Shown: positions 15,642 to 25,296, counted from the first letter of the stretch. The stretch: DNA of 61,283 nt from Anaerolinea sp. (GCA_020719725.1 DYPU01000004.1:1-61283); one strand, 5' to 3'. The notes: a model not told the origin generated them from the letters alone. Numbers and translations: made by a program.

Positions 15642-16763
15642 ATGACACAAGAAATGCGCCCCATTAAACGTGTTGCCATCAGCACCGGCGGCGGTGACGC
15701 TCCCGGCCTGAATGCGGTCATTCGCGCGACTGTGCTTTCTGGCCTTAAACGTGGCTGGGAAATGTATGGCATTCGTGATGGCTTTCATGGCATGTTAACG
15801 CCCGAACAATACCCTGAAGGCGGCATTATCCGCCTAACGCGCGATAAAGTGCGCGGAATTACTCATCTGGGCGGAACCATCATCGGCACCAGCAATCGCA
15901 ATAATCCGATGCGCTACCCAATCGTCTTGCCAAACGGCACAAAAGAAGAGGTAGACCGCACCGATGAAATTGTGCGCGCTTTTGCCTTGCACCAACTCGA
16001 CGCGCTCATCACCGTTGGCGGAGATGGCTCGCTCGAAATTGGCAACGTGCTTTCCCAAAAAGGCCTGCGTGTGATTGCCGTCCCCAAAACAATCGATAAT
16101 GATCTTGATAAAACCGATGTCACCTTTGGCTTCGACAGCGCAGTAGCTTTTGCGGTGGAAGGAATCGACCGCCTGCACTCGACCGCCGCTTCACATGGCC
16201 GGGTAATGGTGGTAGAGGTGATGGGCCGCTACGCCGGTTGGATTGCGGTTGAAGCGGGCATTGCCGGTTCTGCCGATATTATCCTCATCCCTGAAATTCC
16301 GTATGACTTAAGCAAAGTGTTACAGAAAATTCAGGAACGCGAGCAAATAGGACGCTTTTTCACGATTGTGGTGGTTGCCGAAGGGGCCAAACCGATTGGC
16401 GGCAATTCATCGGTGATCGGCAAAGAAGCCGGGCGCGCCGAACGGCTGGGCGGCATTGGCGAAAAAGTGGCCGCCGAAATTCAAGAAATTACCGGCAAAG
16501 AGACGCGGGTAGTGGTTTTGGGACACCTTCTACGCGGCGGTACGCCCACCGCCTATGATCGTGTCATTGCCCTGCGCTTTGGCGCGGCAGCAGTGCGCGC
16601 GCTACAAGAAGGCCTTTCCAGCGTGATGGTGGCCCTAAGCGGCCAACAGATGAAATATGTTCCCATCGCAGAAGCCATAGGTAAAATGAAAAATGTCCCT
16701 ATCAACAGCGACATTATCCAAACCGCCAAGGACCTGGGCATTAGCTTTTGCGAACCAGACTAA
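15642..16763 (+). CDS. pfkA: 6-phosphofructokinase
   Basis: A 373-residue phosphofructokinase of glycolysis. Landmarks: nucleotide loop STGGGDAPGLNAVIRA (14-29), GGDGS (126-130), PKTIDND with catalytic Asp152, and MGRYAGWIA. Gly129 corresponds to E. coli Gly104, typical of ATP users. Lys149 replaces E. coli Gly124 and is typical of pyrophosphate users. Such mixed enzymes are known and are often ATP-dependent, but the donor cannot be settled by reading. I start at ATG 15642, with TGGAGA about 6 nt upstream and a promoter just before; the open frame extends upstream to 15552 through the promoter. Confidence 0.92.
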   Translation: MTQEMRPIKRVAISTGGGDAPGLNAVIRATVLSGLKRGWEMYGIRDGFHGMLTPEQYPEGGIIRLTRDKVRGITHLGGTIIGTSNRNNPMRYPIVLPNGTKEEVDRTDEIVRAFALHQLDALITVGGDGSLEIGNVLSQKGLRVIAVPKTIDNDLDKTDVTFGFDSAVAFAVEGIDRLHSTAASHGRVMVVEVMGRYAGWIAVEAGIAGSADIILIPEIPYDLSKVLQKIQEREQIGRFFTIVVVAEGAKPIGGNSSVIGKEAGRAERLGGIGEKVAAEIQEITGKETRVVVLGHLLRGGTPTAYDRVIALRFGAAAVRALQEGLSSVMVALSGQQMKYVPIAEAIGKMKNVPINSDIIQTAKDLGISFCEPD

Positions 16764-16776
16764 ACGAATAGCGCAC

Positions 16777-16814
16777 ATAAAAAATCCCCGGTTGCTTAGC
16801 CGGGGATTTTTTAT
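16777..16814. terminator. Bidirectional terminator between pfkA and thrS
   Basis: ATAAAAAATCCCCGG and CCGGGGATTTTTTAT pair around a short loop, giving a GC-rich stem with A/T tails on both strands. The thrS stop codon starts one base later. Confidence 0.92.
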
Positions 16815-18617
16815 TTACAACTCACTTGCGCGACGGTCAATACGATCTTTAACCCGCGCCATAAACTCGGCCAGCGAGATGTTATTAAGCTGTGAACCGT
16901 CCCGCATTCGCAACGAAACCACATCTGATTCAGCTTCATTTGCGCCAAGCACAACCATGTAAGGCACTTTCATCAACTGCGCCTGCCGAATTTTGGCATT
17001 CATACGTTCCGCGCCCAGGTCGGCGCTCACACGCACCCCGGCCTCACGCAATTGGGACGCAATTTTGGCCGCATAATCATTCTGACCATCCGTAATAGGA
17101 ATCACGCGCACCTGTTCGGGAGCCAGCCAAACTGGGAAAGCTCCGGCATAATGCTCAATCAAGAAACCAATCATGCGCTCGTGGGTACTAAGCGGCGCGC
17201 GGTGAATGCAGAGCGGAATCTCATCCGCGCCTTCACGATTGACAAATTTCAAATCAAAGCGCTCCGGCACAGCAAAATCGACCTGATTGGTCGCAAGCGT
17301 AAATTCGCGCCCAATGGCACTCCAAATTTGAACATCAATCTTCGGCCCATAAAAAGCGGCTTCATTTTGAACTTCCACAAACGGCACACCACCGTTCAAC
17401 ATAGCGCGTCGCACCATGTCCTCGGTCTTAATCCATAGGCGCTCGTTATCCACATATTTTTTACCCAGTCCGGCTTTGGCATGTAGAGAAAGGCGCATCA
17501 CAAACTTTTCAATGCCAAACAGCTCAAAATATTTCTTATACAAGTCAATCACGCCCATAAATTCCTGCTCAAATTGCTCTTCAGCGCAATAAATATGAGC
17601 ATCATTCATTTGCATCGACCGCACCCGCATCAGGCCAAACAACTCACCCGATTTCTCGTAGCGGTAACAAGTCCCATATTCTGCCAACCGAATCGGGAGT
17701 TCACGATACGAGCGCGGACGCGCCCCAAAGATTTTATGGTGCATGGGGCAGTTCATCGGTTTGACGTAATATTTAACGCCTTCCAATTCCATTGGCGGGT
17801 ACATGCTTTCGGCATAATACGGCAAATGCCCGGAACGAATAAACAAATCTTCTTTGGTAAGATGCGGCGTGCGCACGCGCTGATACCCGGCTTTTTCTTC
17901 CATTTCTTTGGCCAGGTTCTCCAATTCATCAGCAATCACCGTCCCGTTCGGCATCCAAAGCGGCAAACCGGGGCCAACTTCATCGTCAAACAAGAAAATA
18001 TCCAATTCCTTGCCCAACTTACGATGATCACGCTTCTTGGCCTCTTCCAGCATGGCAAGATACTGCTTTAACTCGTCTGGTTTTTCCCAGGCGGTGCCAT
18101 AAATCCGCGTCAGCATCTTATTGTTTTCATCACCGCGCCAATACGCGCCCGCAATCGACATCAACTTAAAAGCGCTGGGGTTGATTTGCCGGGTACTTTC
18201 AACATGCGGCCCGCGACATAAATCGGTAAACGTATCGTGCTGATAGATGGAAATTTCAGGCTTCACATCCAGCGGATTACCATACTCATCCAGGCCGCCT
18301 TTTTCGAGGCCCTCAATCAATTCCAGCTTATACGGCTGGTTTGCAAAAATCTGACGGGCAGCTTCACCCGAAATAACCTTCTTTTCAAACAGATGCCCGC
18401 CAGAAATAATTTGACGCATCCGCTTTTCAATTTTTTCCAAATCTTCGGCGGTAATGGGCGCAGGCAGCTCAAAATCGTAATAAAAACCGTTTTCCACCGG
18501 CGGGCCAATGGTGTATTGGGTCTCCGGGTAAAAATCCAAAACAGCCTGCGCCATAACATGCGCGGCAGAGTGACGGATACGGTAAAGTTTTGATTCTGCG
18601 TACTTTTCTTCAGCCAT
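16815..18617 (-). CDS. thrS: Threonine-tRNA ligase lacking the TGS domain
   Basis: A 600-residue class II synthetase that charges tRNA-Thr. The protein begins directly with the editing domain: HSAAH (His16/His20) and later DLCRGPH give the HxxxH and C-x-x-x-H metal/editing residues. The catalytic core follows (class II motif 1 around PNGTVIADELENL, YVKPMNCPMHHKIF, YRYEKSGELFGLMRVRSMQMNDAHIY, then IHRAPLSTHERMIGFLIEHYAG), with an anticodon-binding domain after LAPEQVRVIPI. E. coli ThrRS is 642 residues with an N-terminal TGS domain; this one has none, and a GGAGG 7 nt before ATG supports the start. Expression is controlled by the upstream T-box. Confidence 0.96.
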   Translation of the reverse strand: MAEEKYAESKLYRIRHSAAHVMAQAVLDFYPETQYTIGPPVENGFYYDFELPAPITAEDLEKIEKRMRQIISGGHLFEKKVISGEAARQIFANQPYKLELIEGLEKGGLDEYGNPLDVKPEISIYQHDTFTDLCRGPHVESTRQINPSAFKLMSIAGAYWRGDENNKMLTRIYGTAWEKPDELKQYLAMLEEAKKRDHRKLGKELDIFLFDDEVGPGLPLWMPNGTVIADELENLAKEMEEKAGYQRVRTPHLTKEDLFIRSGHLPYYAESMYPPMELEGVKYYVKPMNCPMHHKIFGARPRSYRELPIRLAEYGTCYRYEKSGELFGLMRVRSMQMNDAHIYCAEEQFEQEFMGVIDLYKKYFELFGIEKFVMRLSLHAKAGLGKKYVDNERLWIKTEDMVRRAMLNGGVPFVEVQNEAAFYGPKIDVQIWSAIGREFTLATNQVDFAVPERFDLKFVNREGADEIPLCIHRAPLSTHERMIGFLIEHYAGAFPVWLAPEQVRVIPITDGQNDYAAKIASQLREAGVRVSADLGAERMNAKIRQAQLMKVPYMVVLGANEAESDVVSLRMRDGSQLNNISLAEFMARVKDRIDRRASEL

Positions 18618-18689
18618 TCGAGCCTCCTTTTAAGACCATGAACGGTGAACGATGACCAGCCTACACACTGGGTCTATCGTCCAGTAGAA

Positions 18690-18950
18690 AACAAAAAACT
18701 CTCACCCACAACGGGGCGAGAGTAAATGACACATCACGCGGTTCCACCCGATTTACCCCAAAAAACAGGGTATCTCATAAGCCTATAACGGGGCCAACCG
18801 TTTCCCTTACTGCATAATCAGTTCTGATCATGGTTCTGGTGTTCGCTCGCGGGTGGTTTTCAACGATTTTAGCCGGAGCAGGCTCTCAATCTTTGGCCTC
18901 GCTCTCCCTGTCAGCTTGTTTCCGTTTACTCGTCCCGGTCACAGCGTTTA
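18690..18950 (-). promoter_or_regulatory. T-box riboswitch (threonine) of thrS
   Basis: Reading the minus strand, a Stem I-like region with GACGAGTAAAC and CAGGGAGAGCGAGG is followed by a likely specifier ACC (Thr) at 18840-18838 in GAACACCAGA. Next comes the T-box core GGGTGGAACCGCG at 18749-18737, and then a terminator. T-boxes sense uncharged tRNA: the specifier pairs with the anticodon and the T-box bulge with the free 3' end, favouring antitermination. The leader ends about 75 nt before the thrS start codon. The T-box core is unmistakable; the exact Stem I borders and specifier assignment are my reading. Confidence 0.93.
18693..18722 (-). terminator. Intrinsic terminator of the thrS T-box
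   Basis: On the minus strand CTCTCGCCC pairs with GGGTGAGAG and is followed by TTTTTT. It is the OFF state of the T-box and competes with the antiterminator containing GGGTGGAACCGCG. Confidence 0.93.
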
Positions 18951-18959
18951 TATTTTTTG

Positions 18960-19033
18960 TGGGCGGAATAGGACTCGAACCTACGACCTTTGCGATGTCA
19001 ACGCAATGCTCTAACCAACTGAGCTACCCGCCC
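18960..19033 (-). tRNA. tRNA-Val (anticodon GAC)
   Basis: A complete 74-nt cloverleaf. The acceptor arm is GGGCGGG with TCCGCCC, then discriminator A. The D arm has GCTCAGTTGGTTAGAGC, the anticodon arm TTGCG-TTGACAT-CGCAA gives anticodon GAC (valine), and the T arm has GTAGG-TTCGAGT-CCTAT. CCA is not encoded. It ends about 10 nt before the threonine T-box leader on the same strand. Confidence 0.97.
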
Positions 19034-19047
19034 AACAGCAGAGCGGT

Positions 19048-19076
19048 ATTATACCAACAGGTTATAAAAATAACAA
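19048..19076 (-). promoter_or_regulatory. Promoter of tRNA-Val (and possibly thrS)
   Basis: On the minus strand TTGTTA (19076-19071) and a perfect TATAAT (19053-19048) have a 17-bp spacer and lie 15 nt ahead of the tRNA. I find no good separate promoter between the tRNA and the T-box, so read-through into thrS is plausible. Confidence 0.75.
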
Positions 19077-19094
19077 GGACAAAATTTCGAATTT

Positions 19095-19124
19095 TTGCCT
19101 TCTATGCAAGACCCGACGTATAAT
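19095..19124 (+). promoter_or_regulatory. Promoter of the alpha-2-macroglobulin gene
   Basis: TTGCCT (19095-19100) and a perfect TATAAT (19119-19124) are separated by 18 bp, about 75 nt before the ATG. It points away from the tRNA-Val promoter. Confidence 0.7.
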
Positions 19125-19200
19125 GATTTTATGACGGAACAAGCTGCGGGAACCTGGCTTTCATCACAAACGTCATGGTTAATGAAAGGAGAACTTCGTC

Positions 19201-22200
19201 ATGTTAGAAAAAATAAACTCTGTTTTACGCTCAAAGGGCTGGGTTGGGCTATTGATTGTGATGGTATTCGCTTGTCTGGCTGCGCTGGCGCTGATTTTAT
19301 CCCGTTTTCCCCCAGCCATTATCAGCCAGGAACAAGCCACACCGGTAGAAATTAGTATCGCTGCTGGAGCAACTCAAATATCGCTAGGGGATACGCCTGA
19401 AGGAGAACCCGGCAAAATGGATGTTCAACTTAGCCAAGGCCAAGAACCGCAAGAATTGAATGAATCTGGCCCGCTTACCACCGGCGACTCGCTCAACGCC
19501 GAAGAAATTTCCCAAATTTTCGCGCGGCTCACATCCCTCGGCCTGGAGACTGCCCAACAGACCGATTTCAACCCGCCCGATGACCCGCTGCCCCCGCCCC
19601 GGCCCGGCGAAACCATTTCGGAGGCCTTTCCGCCCCCGCTAACGGCGGCCCAGCCCGAGGCGGGCGAATCTGGCCCGCTGGAGGTGCTGCGATATGCTCC
19701 AGAGGGCGAAATCCCCATCGCGCCGTTCATCAGCGTCACCTTTAATCAAGCCATGGTGCCCCTAACCACGCTTGAAAATCTGGCTGAACAATCTGTGCCG
19801 CTGACGATTGAACCGGCGTTACCCGGTACCTGGCGCTGGCTTGGGACAAAAACCCTGACCTTTCAATACGACTCAACGCTGATTGACCGCCTGCCCAAAG
19901 CCACCGAATACCGTCTGACAGTCCCCGCCGGGACAAAATCACTCAGCGGCAACGCGCTGGCCCAAGCCGTGAGTTGGAGTTTTACCACGCCCGCGCCCGT
20001 CGTGCAGGTCGCTTACCCATACGACGCGCCCCAACCGCTTGAACCGCTTTTCTTTGTGGCCTTCGACCAGCGTATCGACCCGGCCTCAGTCCTAAAAACA
20101 ATTCAGGTTTACGCTGGCAACAAAATAGCGGACTTGCGCCTGGCTACCGAAGCCGAGTTACTCGCGGATGAGCCAGCCAACCACCTGGCAAAAAACGCGC
20201 TGCCTGGCCGCTGGCTGGCCTTCCGGGCCGCCAACCCTTTTGAAGCCGATACGCGTATCACGGTCACAATCGGCCCTGGCACGCCCTCGAATGAAGGGCC
20301 TTTGCTGATGAGTGCGCCATACTCCTACAGTTTTTCAACCTATGCGCCGCTGCGCATCGAAGAGCATGGCTGTTCCTGGTATGACAACACCTGCCCGCCA
20401 CTCTCCCCGTTTTTTATTCGCTTCAACAATCCACTCGACCCGGCAACCTTTACCGCAGACCTGCTGGTAGTTTCGCCCGAAATCCCTGGGATTTCGGCCA
20501 ATTTGATCGGCAATACCCTCAACATTGCAGGCGAAACCCGCGGACGCACCACTTATACGGTAACGATTTCGGGCAAAATTCGGGATATTTTCGGTCAGGA
20601 GCTGGGCAAAGATGCCCAACTGACGTTTCAGATTGGACAAGCCAACCCGATCTTGGTTGGACCCGGCCAAAACTTTATTACGCTCGACCCGGCAGCCAGC
20701 AAACCGGTTTTTTCGGTGTATGCCATCAACTATACCAGCCTGAATGTCAAAATTTACGCCGTGCAGCCCAGCGATTGGCCTGCCTATAAAACCTACCTGA
20801 GCGAGTGGCAAGGAGCCGAGGCTCAGGTGCAACTGCCCGGCCAATTGGTCTACGATCAACGCTTGGCCCTAGACCTGCCCGCCGACAGCCTGAGCCAGGT
20901 GGATATTGACCTGGGAAAGTACCTGCAAAATGGAGTGGGACACCTGGTGGTACAAGTTGAAGCGCCTGCTGAACTGTTCAACCCAAAAACCTGGTGGAGC
21001 AATCCCTCGCCCGTAATTGCCTGGGTGCAGGCCACCCAAATTGGGTTGGACGCTTACAGCGACTATAGTCAGATGACCGCCTGGACCAGCGACCTGAAAA
21101 CCGGGGCGACGCTGGCCGGGGTGAAGATTACCCCTCAAAACGGAAGCAGCTTTACAACCGGCACCGATGGTACCGTACGCTTTGACCTGCCCAATGGAGC
21201 AACCTATCTGATAGCCAAATTGGGAAACGATCAGGCGATTTTGCCCAAATCGACTTCTTACTGGTCTGACGAAAGCTGGCTTTCCTATCCGCCCGAGGAT
21301 ACACTGCGCTGGTATGTTTTTGACGATCGCGCCATGTACCGCCCCGGCGAGGAAGTCCACCTAAAAGGTTGGGTTCGCAAAATTGGCGGCAAAACAAATG
21401 GCGATGTGGGCCTGGCCGGAGGATTAAGCCTGGTAACGTATCAGCTAAATGATGCCACCGGTAACAGCCTCGCCAACGGACAAATCCAGGTCAATGCCCT
21501 GGGCGGGTTTGACCTGGCCCTGACTCTGCCAGAAACTGTCAATTTGGGCAGCGCCCAATTGGTTTTCAACGCCCTAAGCAGCTTAGACGGTTCGCAATAT
21601 TATCATTCCTTTCAAATTCAAGAATTCCGCCGCCCAGAATTTGAAGTAAACGCCCAAAACGAGACCAGCGGCCCCTATTTTATCGACGATCATGCCGTAC
21701 TTTCGGTTGAAGCCAACTATTATGCCGGTGGCGGCCTGCCCAACGCTGAAACGACCTGGTATGTCACCAGCAGCCCAAGTAGTTACACCCCACCCAACTG
21801 GGATGATTTCACATTTGGCAGTTGGCAGCCCTGGTGGTTCTATTGGGATAACAGGAATTCGAGCAGCGAAGGTAGCACAACTGCCACGTTTAGCGGAAAA
21901 ACCGATGCTTCTGGTCGGCACTACCTGCGCCTTGATTTTGCTCAAGAAAACGAAACACCCATCGTGCGCCCGCAAAGCATCCACGCCGAAGCCAATGTGA
22001 TGGATGTTAACCGCCAATCGTGGAGCAGCGGCACAAATTTACTGGTTCACCCTTCCAATTTGTACGTTGGCCTGCGTACAGCACGCTACTTTGTCCAAAA
22101 AGGAACGCCGCTCAAAGTCGATTTCATCGTAACCGATCTGGACGGCCAGCCTGTCAGCGGCAAAACAGTCATAGTAGAAGCTGTCCGCCTGGAATGGAAA

Positions 22201-25200
22201 TACCAAAACGGAACCTGGGCCGAGACCGAGGTCGAAGCTCAAAAATGCACCGCCCTTTCGTCCAGCCAACCACTCAGCTGCGAATTTGGCACACCCATCG
22301 GCGGCAGTTACCAGATTACCGCCACCGTTAGCGACGACCAGGGCCGCAAAAACCAGAGCCGCTTCACGCGCTGGGTCAGCGGCGGGCAAATTCGCCCTTC
22401 GCGCAATATCGAGCACGAGCAGGTAACGCTCATCCCCGATAAGGAAACCTACCAGCCCGGCGATGTGGCCGAAATTCTGGTGCAATCACCGTTTGGCGCG
22501 GCAGAAGGATTGCTGACCATCACCCGCAGCGGAATCTTGTACACGGAGCGCTTCAGCATTGACGAAAGCGGCGCAATCACCCTGCGCGTGCCACTTTCCG
22601 AGGCGCATATCCCCAACCTGAACCTTCAAATCGACCTGACCGGCTCGGCCCCGCGTACCGACGATCAGGGCAACCTACAGCCCAACCTGCCCACGCGCCC
22701 GGCCTATGCCGTCGGCACGCTCACGTTACAAATTCCACCCCTGGCGCGAACACTCTCTCTGACCGTCCACCCTGCCGATGAAAAGCTGGAACCGGGCGGC
22801 ACGACCAACGTGGCTGTGACCGTGACCGATGCGGCGGGTAACCCTGTGCCCGATGCCGAGATAACCCTGGTCGTCGTCGATGAAGCCATTTTGGCGCTAA
22901 CCAACTACCAATTGAGCGACCCGCTCAGTCTCTTCTACGCTGACCGGCCAAGCTATCTGGCGAACTCGTATGCCCGCACCAGCATTGTGTTGATTAATCC
23001 GCTGGCTTTGGCGCAAACTGCTTCTGATAACAGCAAACGCGAGCTGGACGACCTGGCTTTTGGCGCAGTGCCCATGGCCGCGCCCGCTATGGAAGCCATG
23101 CCGCTGGCAACCGCCCTGCCGCAAACCGCTGGCGGCGGAGAAGACGCAGCAAAACCGATTCAGATTCGCGCCGATTTCAACCCGCTGGCGAATTTCTCGC
23201 CGACGGTCCGCACCGGCGCGGATGGCTCGGCCCAAGTGACGGTCAAACTACCAGATAACCTGACCCGTTACCGGGTGATGGTGGTCGCCGTTGATCAAAC
23301 AGGTAGCGACTTCGGGACGGGAGAATCCAATATCACGGCCCGCCTGCCGTTGATGGTGCGTCCATCTGCCCCGCGCTTTTTGAACTTTGGCGACAAATTT
23401 GAACTACCGGTTGTACTGCAAAACCAGACCGATGAAGCAATGGTGGTCGATGTCGCTATCCGCGCCGCCAATCTAGAGTTGAGTGTGGCCGGCCTGCGCG
23501 TGACTGTCCCTGCCAATGACCGGGTAGAAGTGCGCTTTCCGGCCAGTACGATCAGGGCTGGAGTAGCCAGCTTCCAGGTCGCGGCAGTTTCGGGCGCTTA
23601 CGCTGATGCCACAACGATTGAACTGCCGGTCTACACCCCGGCCACCAGCGAGGCCTTTGCGACCTATGGCGTGATCGACACAGGCGCGATTGCTCAACCG
23701 GTACAATACCCAAGCGGAGTCTTTCCGCAGTATGGCGGGCTGGAAATTTCGACCTCCTCGACCGCCCTGCAAGCCCTGACAGATGCGGTCCTGTACCTGG
23801 TCGAATACCCGTATGAGTGCTCCGAGCAGTTGGCCTCGCGTATTTTGGGCGTGGCAGCCCTGCGCGATGTGCTGACCGCCTTCGAGGCCGAGGGCCTGCC
23901 CGAACCGGCTGAGATGGAAGTAGCCGTAACCCGCGACCTGGCCCGCCTGGAAGGTATGCAAAACTATGACGGCGGCTTCCCTTACTGGCAGCGCGGATTT
24001 GAATCCAGCCCGTTCAATACGGTCCATGTTGCCCATGCCCTTGTCCGCGCCCGCGCAAAAGGGTTTGACGTTTCGGAGCAAATGTACCAGAGTGCGCTGG
24101 CGTACCTGCGCGACATCGAAAATTACTACCCAATTTGGTACAGCGAGCACACCCGCCAGACCCTGAGCGCCTACGCGCTCTACGTCCGAAACCTGGGCGG
24201 GGATCGTGATGCGCAAAAAGCCGAAAACCTGCTGAACGATGCCGGGTTGGAAAATCTCTCGATGCAGGCCATCGGCTGGCTGTGGCCGGTGATCGACAAT
24301 GAAACCCAACTGGACGAAATCCGCCGCCAGGTTGCCAATCGCGTCGTCGAAACGGCTGGCGCGGCCAATTTCACCACCGACTATGACGAGCAAAGCTACC
24401 TGCTGCTCTCATCCAACCGCCGCACCGACGCCATCCTGCTGGAGGCGTTGATGGAGGACAACCCGCAAAGCGACCTGATCCCCAAACTGGTCAACGGCTT
24501 GCTGGCGCACCGCACCAAGGGCCGCTGGGGCAACACTCAAGAGAATGTCTTCGTGCTGCTCTCGCTCGACCGCTACTTCAACACCTACGAAAGCCAGACA
24601 CCCGATTTTGTGGCGCGCATCTGGCTCGGTGATACCTACGCCGGTGAAAGTGAATTCCGCGGGCGCAGCACCGAACGCCACGAGACCCTGATCCCGATGA
24701 CGTATGTGCTCGACGAAACCGCCGCCGGACTGGAGAATCTGATCATCAGCAAGGATGGCGCTGGTCGCCTGTACTACCGGCTTGGCCTGCGCTATGCGCC
24801 AACCGACCTGAACCTGGACCCGCTCGATATGGGCTTTGTCGTCCAGCGCGTCTACGAGGGAGTGGATCACGCTGAAGATGTCTCCCTGGACGCTCAGGGC
24901 CGCTGGCACATCCGGGCCGGGGCGCGGGTGCGCGTCAAGCTGACGATGGTGGCCGACAATCGCCGTTATCACGTTGCGTTGGTCGATCCGCTGCCAGCCG
25001 GGCTGGAAATCGTCAACCCGACCCTGGCTGTTTCGGGCAGCACCCCGCAGAACCCGTCTGATAGCAACTTCCGTTATGGCTGGTGGTGGTGGGGAACCTG
25101 GTACGAACACCAGAACTTGCGCGACAACCGCGCCGAAGCCTTCACCTCCCTGCTATGGGATGGAGTCTACACCTACACCTACATCACCCGCGCCACCACG

Positions 25201-25296
25201 CCCGGCGAGTTCATCGTCCCGCCCGCCAAAGCCGAGGAGATGTACAGCCCCGAAGTCTTTGGCCGCAGTGGTTCAGATATCGTAATCGTAGAGTAA
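19201..25296 (+). CDS. Bacterial alpha-2-macroglobulin (thioester protease trap)
   Basis: A 2031-residue exported protein with one N-terminal membrane anchor (about 13-34), a disordered acidic/proline-rich linker and a series of Ig-like macroglobulin domains. The central part has YRPGEEVHLKGWVRK and VVDEAILALTNYQ, then RADFNPLANFSPTVRTGADG. The thioester domain carries YPYECSEQL: Cys1540 and Gln1543 can form the internal thioester. Bacterial A2Ms are thought to trap foreign proteases at the cell surface. In many bacteria the gene sits next to penicillin-binding protein 1C; no such gene is nearby here. It stands alone with its own promoter, GGAG before the ATG, and a strong terminator. Confidence 0.95.
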   Translation: MLEKINSVLRSKGWVGLLIVMVFACLAALALILSRFPPAIISQEQATPVEISIAAGATQISLGDTPEGEPGKMDVQLSQGQEPQELNESGPLTTGDSLNAEEISQIFARLTSLGLETAQQTDFNPPDDPLPPPRPGETISEAFPPPLTAAQPEAGESGPLEVLRYAPEGEIPIAPFISVTFNQAMVPLTTLENLAEQSVPLTIEPALPGTWRWLGTKTLTFQYDSTLIDRLPKATEYRLTVPAGTKSLSGNALAQAVSWSFTTPAPVVQVAYPYDAPQPLEPLFFVAFDQRIDPASVLKTIQVYAGNKIADLRLATEAELLADEPANHLAKNALPGRWLAFRAANPFEADTRITVTIGPGTPSNEGPLLMSAPYSYSFSTYAPLRIEEHGCSWYDNTCPPLSPFFIRFNNPLDPATFTADLLVVSPEIPGISANLIGNTLNIAGETRGRTTYTVTISGKIRDIFGQELGKDAQLTFQIGQANPILVGPGQNFITLDPAASKPVFSVYAINYTSLNVKIYAVQPSDWPAYKTYLSEWQGAEAQVQLPGQLVYDQRLALDLPADSLSQVDIDLGKYLQNGVGHLVVQVEAPAELFNPKTWWSNPSPVIAWVQATQIGLDAYSDYSQMTAWTSDLKTGATLAGVKITPQNGSSFTTGTDGTVRFDLPNGATYLIAKLGNDQAILPKSTSYWSDESWLSYPPEDTLRWYVFDDRAMYRPGEEVHLKGWVRKIGGKTNGDVGLAGGLSLVTYQLNDATGNSLANGQIQVNALGGFDLALTLPETVNLGSAQLVFNALSSLDGSQYYHSFQIQEFRRPEFEVNAQNETSGPYFIDDHAVLSVEANYYAGGGLPNAETTWYVTSSPSSYTPPNWDDFTFGSWQPWWFYWDNRNSSSEGSTTATFSGKTDASGRHYLRLDFAQENETPIVRPQSIHAEANVMDVNRQSWSSGTNLLVHPSNLYVGLRTARYFVQKGTPLKVDFIVTDLDGQPVSGKTVIVEAVRLEWKYQNGTWAETEVEAQKCTALSSSQPLSCEFGTPIGGSYQITATVSDDQGRKNQSRFTRWVSGGQIRPSRNIEHEQVTLIPDKETYQPGDVAEILVQSPFGAAEGLLTITRSGILYTERFSIDESGAITLRVPLSEAHIPNLNLQIDLTGSAPRTDDQGNLQPNLPTRPAYAVGTLTLQIPPLARTLSLTVHPADEKLEPGGTTNVAVTVTDAAGNPVPDAEITLVVVDEAILALTNYQLSDPLSLFYADRPSYLANSYARTSIVLINPLALAQTASDNSKRELDDLAFGAVPMAAPAMEAMPLATALPQTAGGGEDAAKPIQIRADFNPLANFSPTVRTGADGSAQVTVKLPDNLTRYRVMVVAVDQTGSDFGTGESNITARLPLMVRPSAPRFLNFGDKFELPVVLQNQTDEAMVVDVAIRAANLELSVAGLRVTVPANDRVEVRFPASTIRAGVASFQVAAVSGAYADATTIELPVYTPATSEAFATYGVIDTGAIAQPVQYPSGVFPQYGGLEISTSSTALQALTDAVLYLVEYPYECSEQLASRILGVAALRDVLTAFEAEGLPEPAEMEVAVTRDLARLEGMQNYDGGFPYWQRGFESSPFNTVHVAHALVRARAKGFDVSEQMYQSALAYLRDIENYYPIWYSEHTRQTLSAYALYVRNLGGDRDAQKAENLLNDAGLENLSMQAIGWLWPVIDNETQLDEIRRQVANRVVETAGAANFTTDYDEQSYLLLSSNRRTDAILLEALMEDNPQSDLIPKLVNGLLAHRTKGRWGNTQENVFVLLSLDRYFNTYESQTPDFVARIWLGDTYAGESEFRGRSTERHETLIPMTYVLDETAAGLENLIISKDGAGRLYYRLGLRYAPTDLNLDPLDMGFVVQRVYEGVDHAEDVSLDAQGRWHIRAGARVRVKLTMVADNRRYHVALVDPLPAGLEIVNPTLAVSGSTPQNPSDSNFRYGWWWWGTWYEHQNLRDNRAEAFTSLLWDGVYTYTYITRATTPGEFIVPPAKAEEMYSPEVFGRSGSDIVIVE

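Noticed and set aside
23473-24393. 306-codon frame antisense inside the alpha-2-macroglobulin gene
   Set aside because: Falls entirely within the thioester-domain coding region and has no recognisable motif; a shadow of codon bias.
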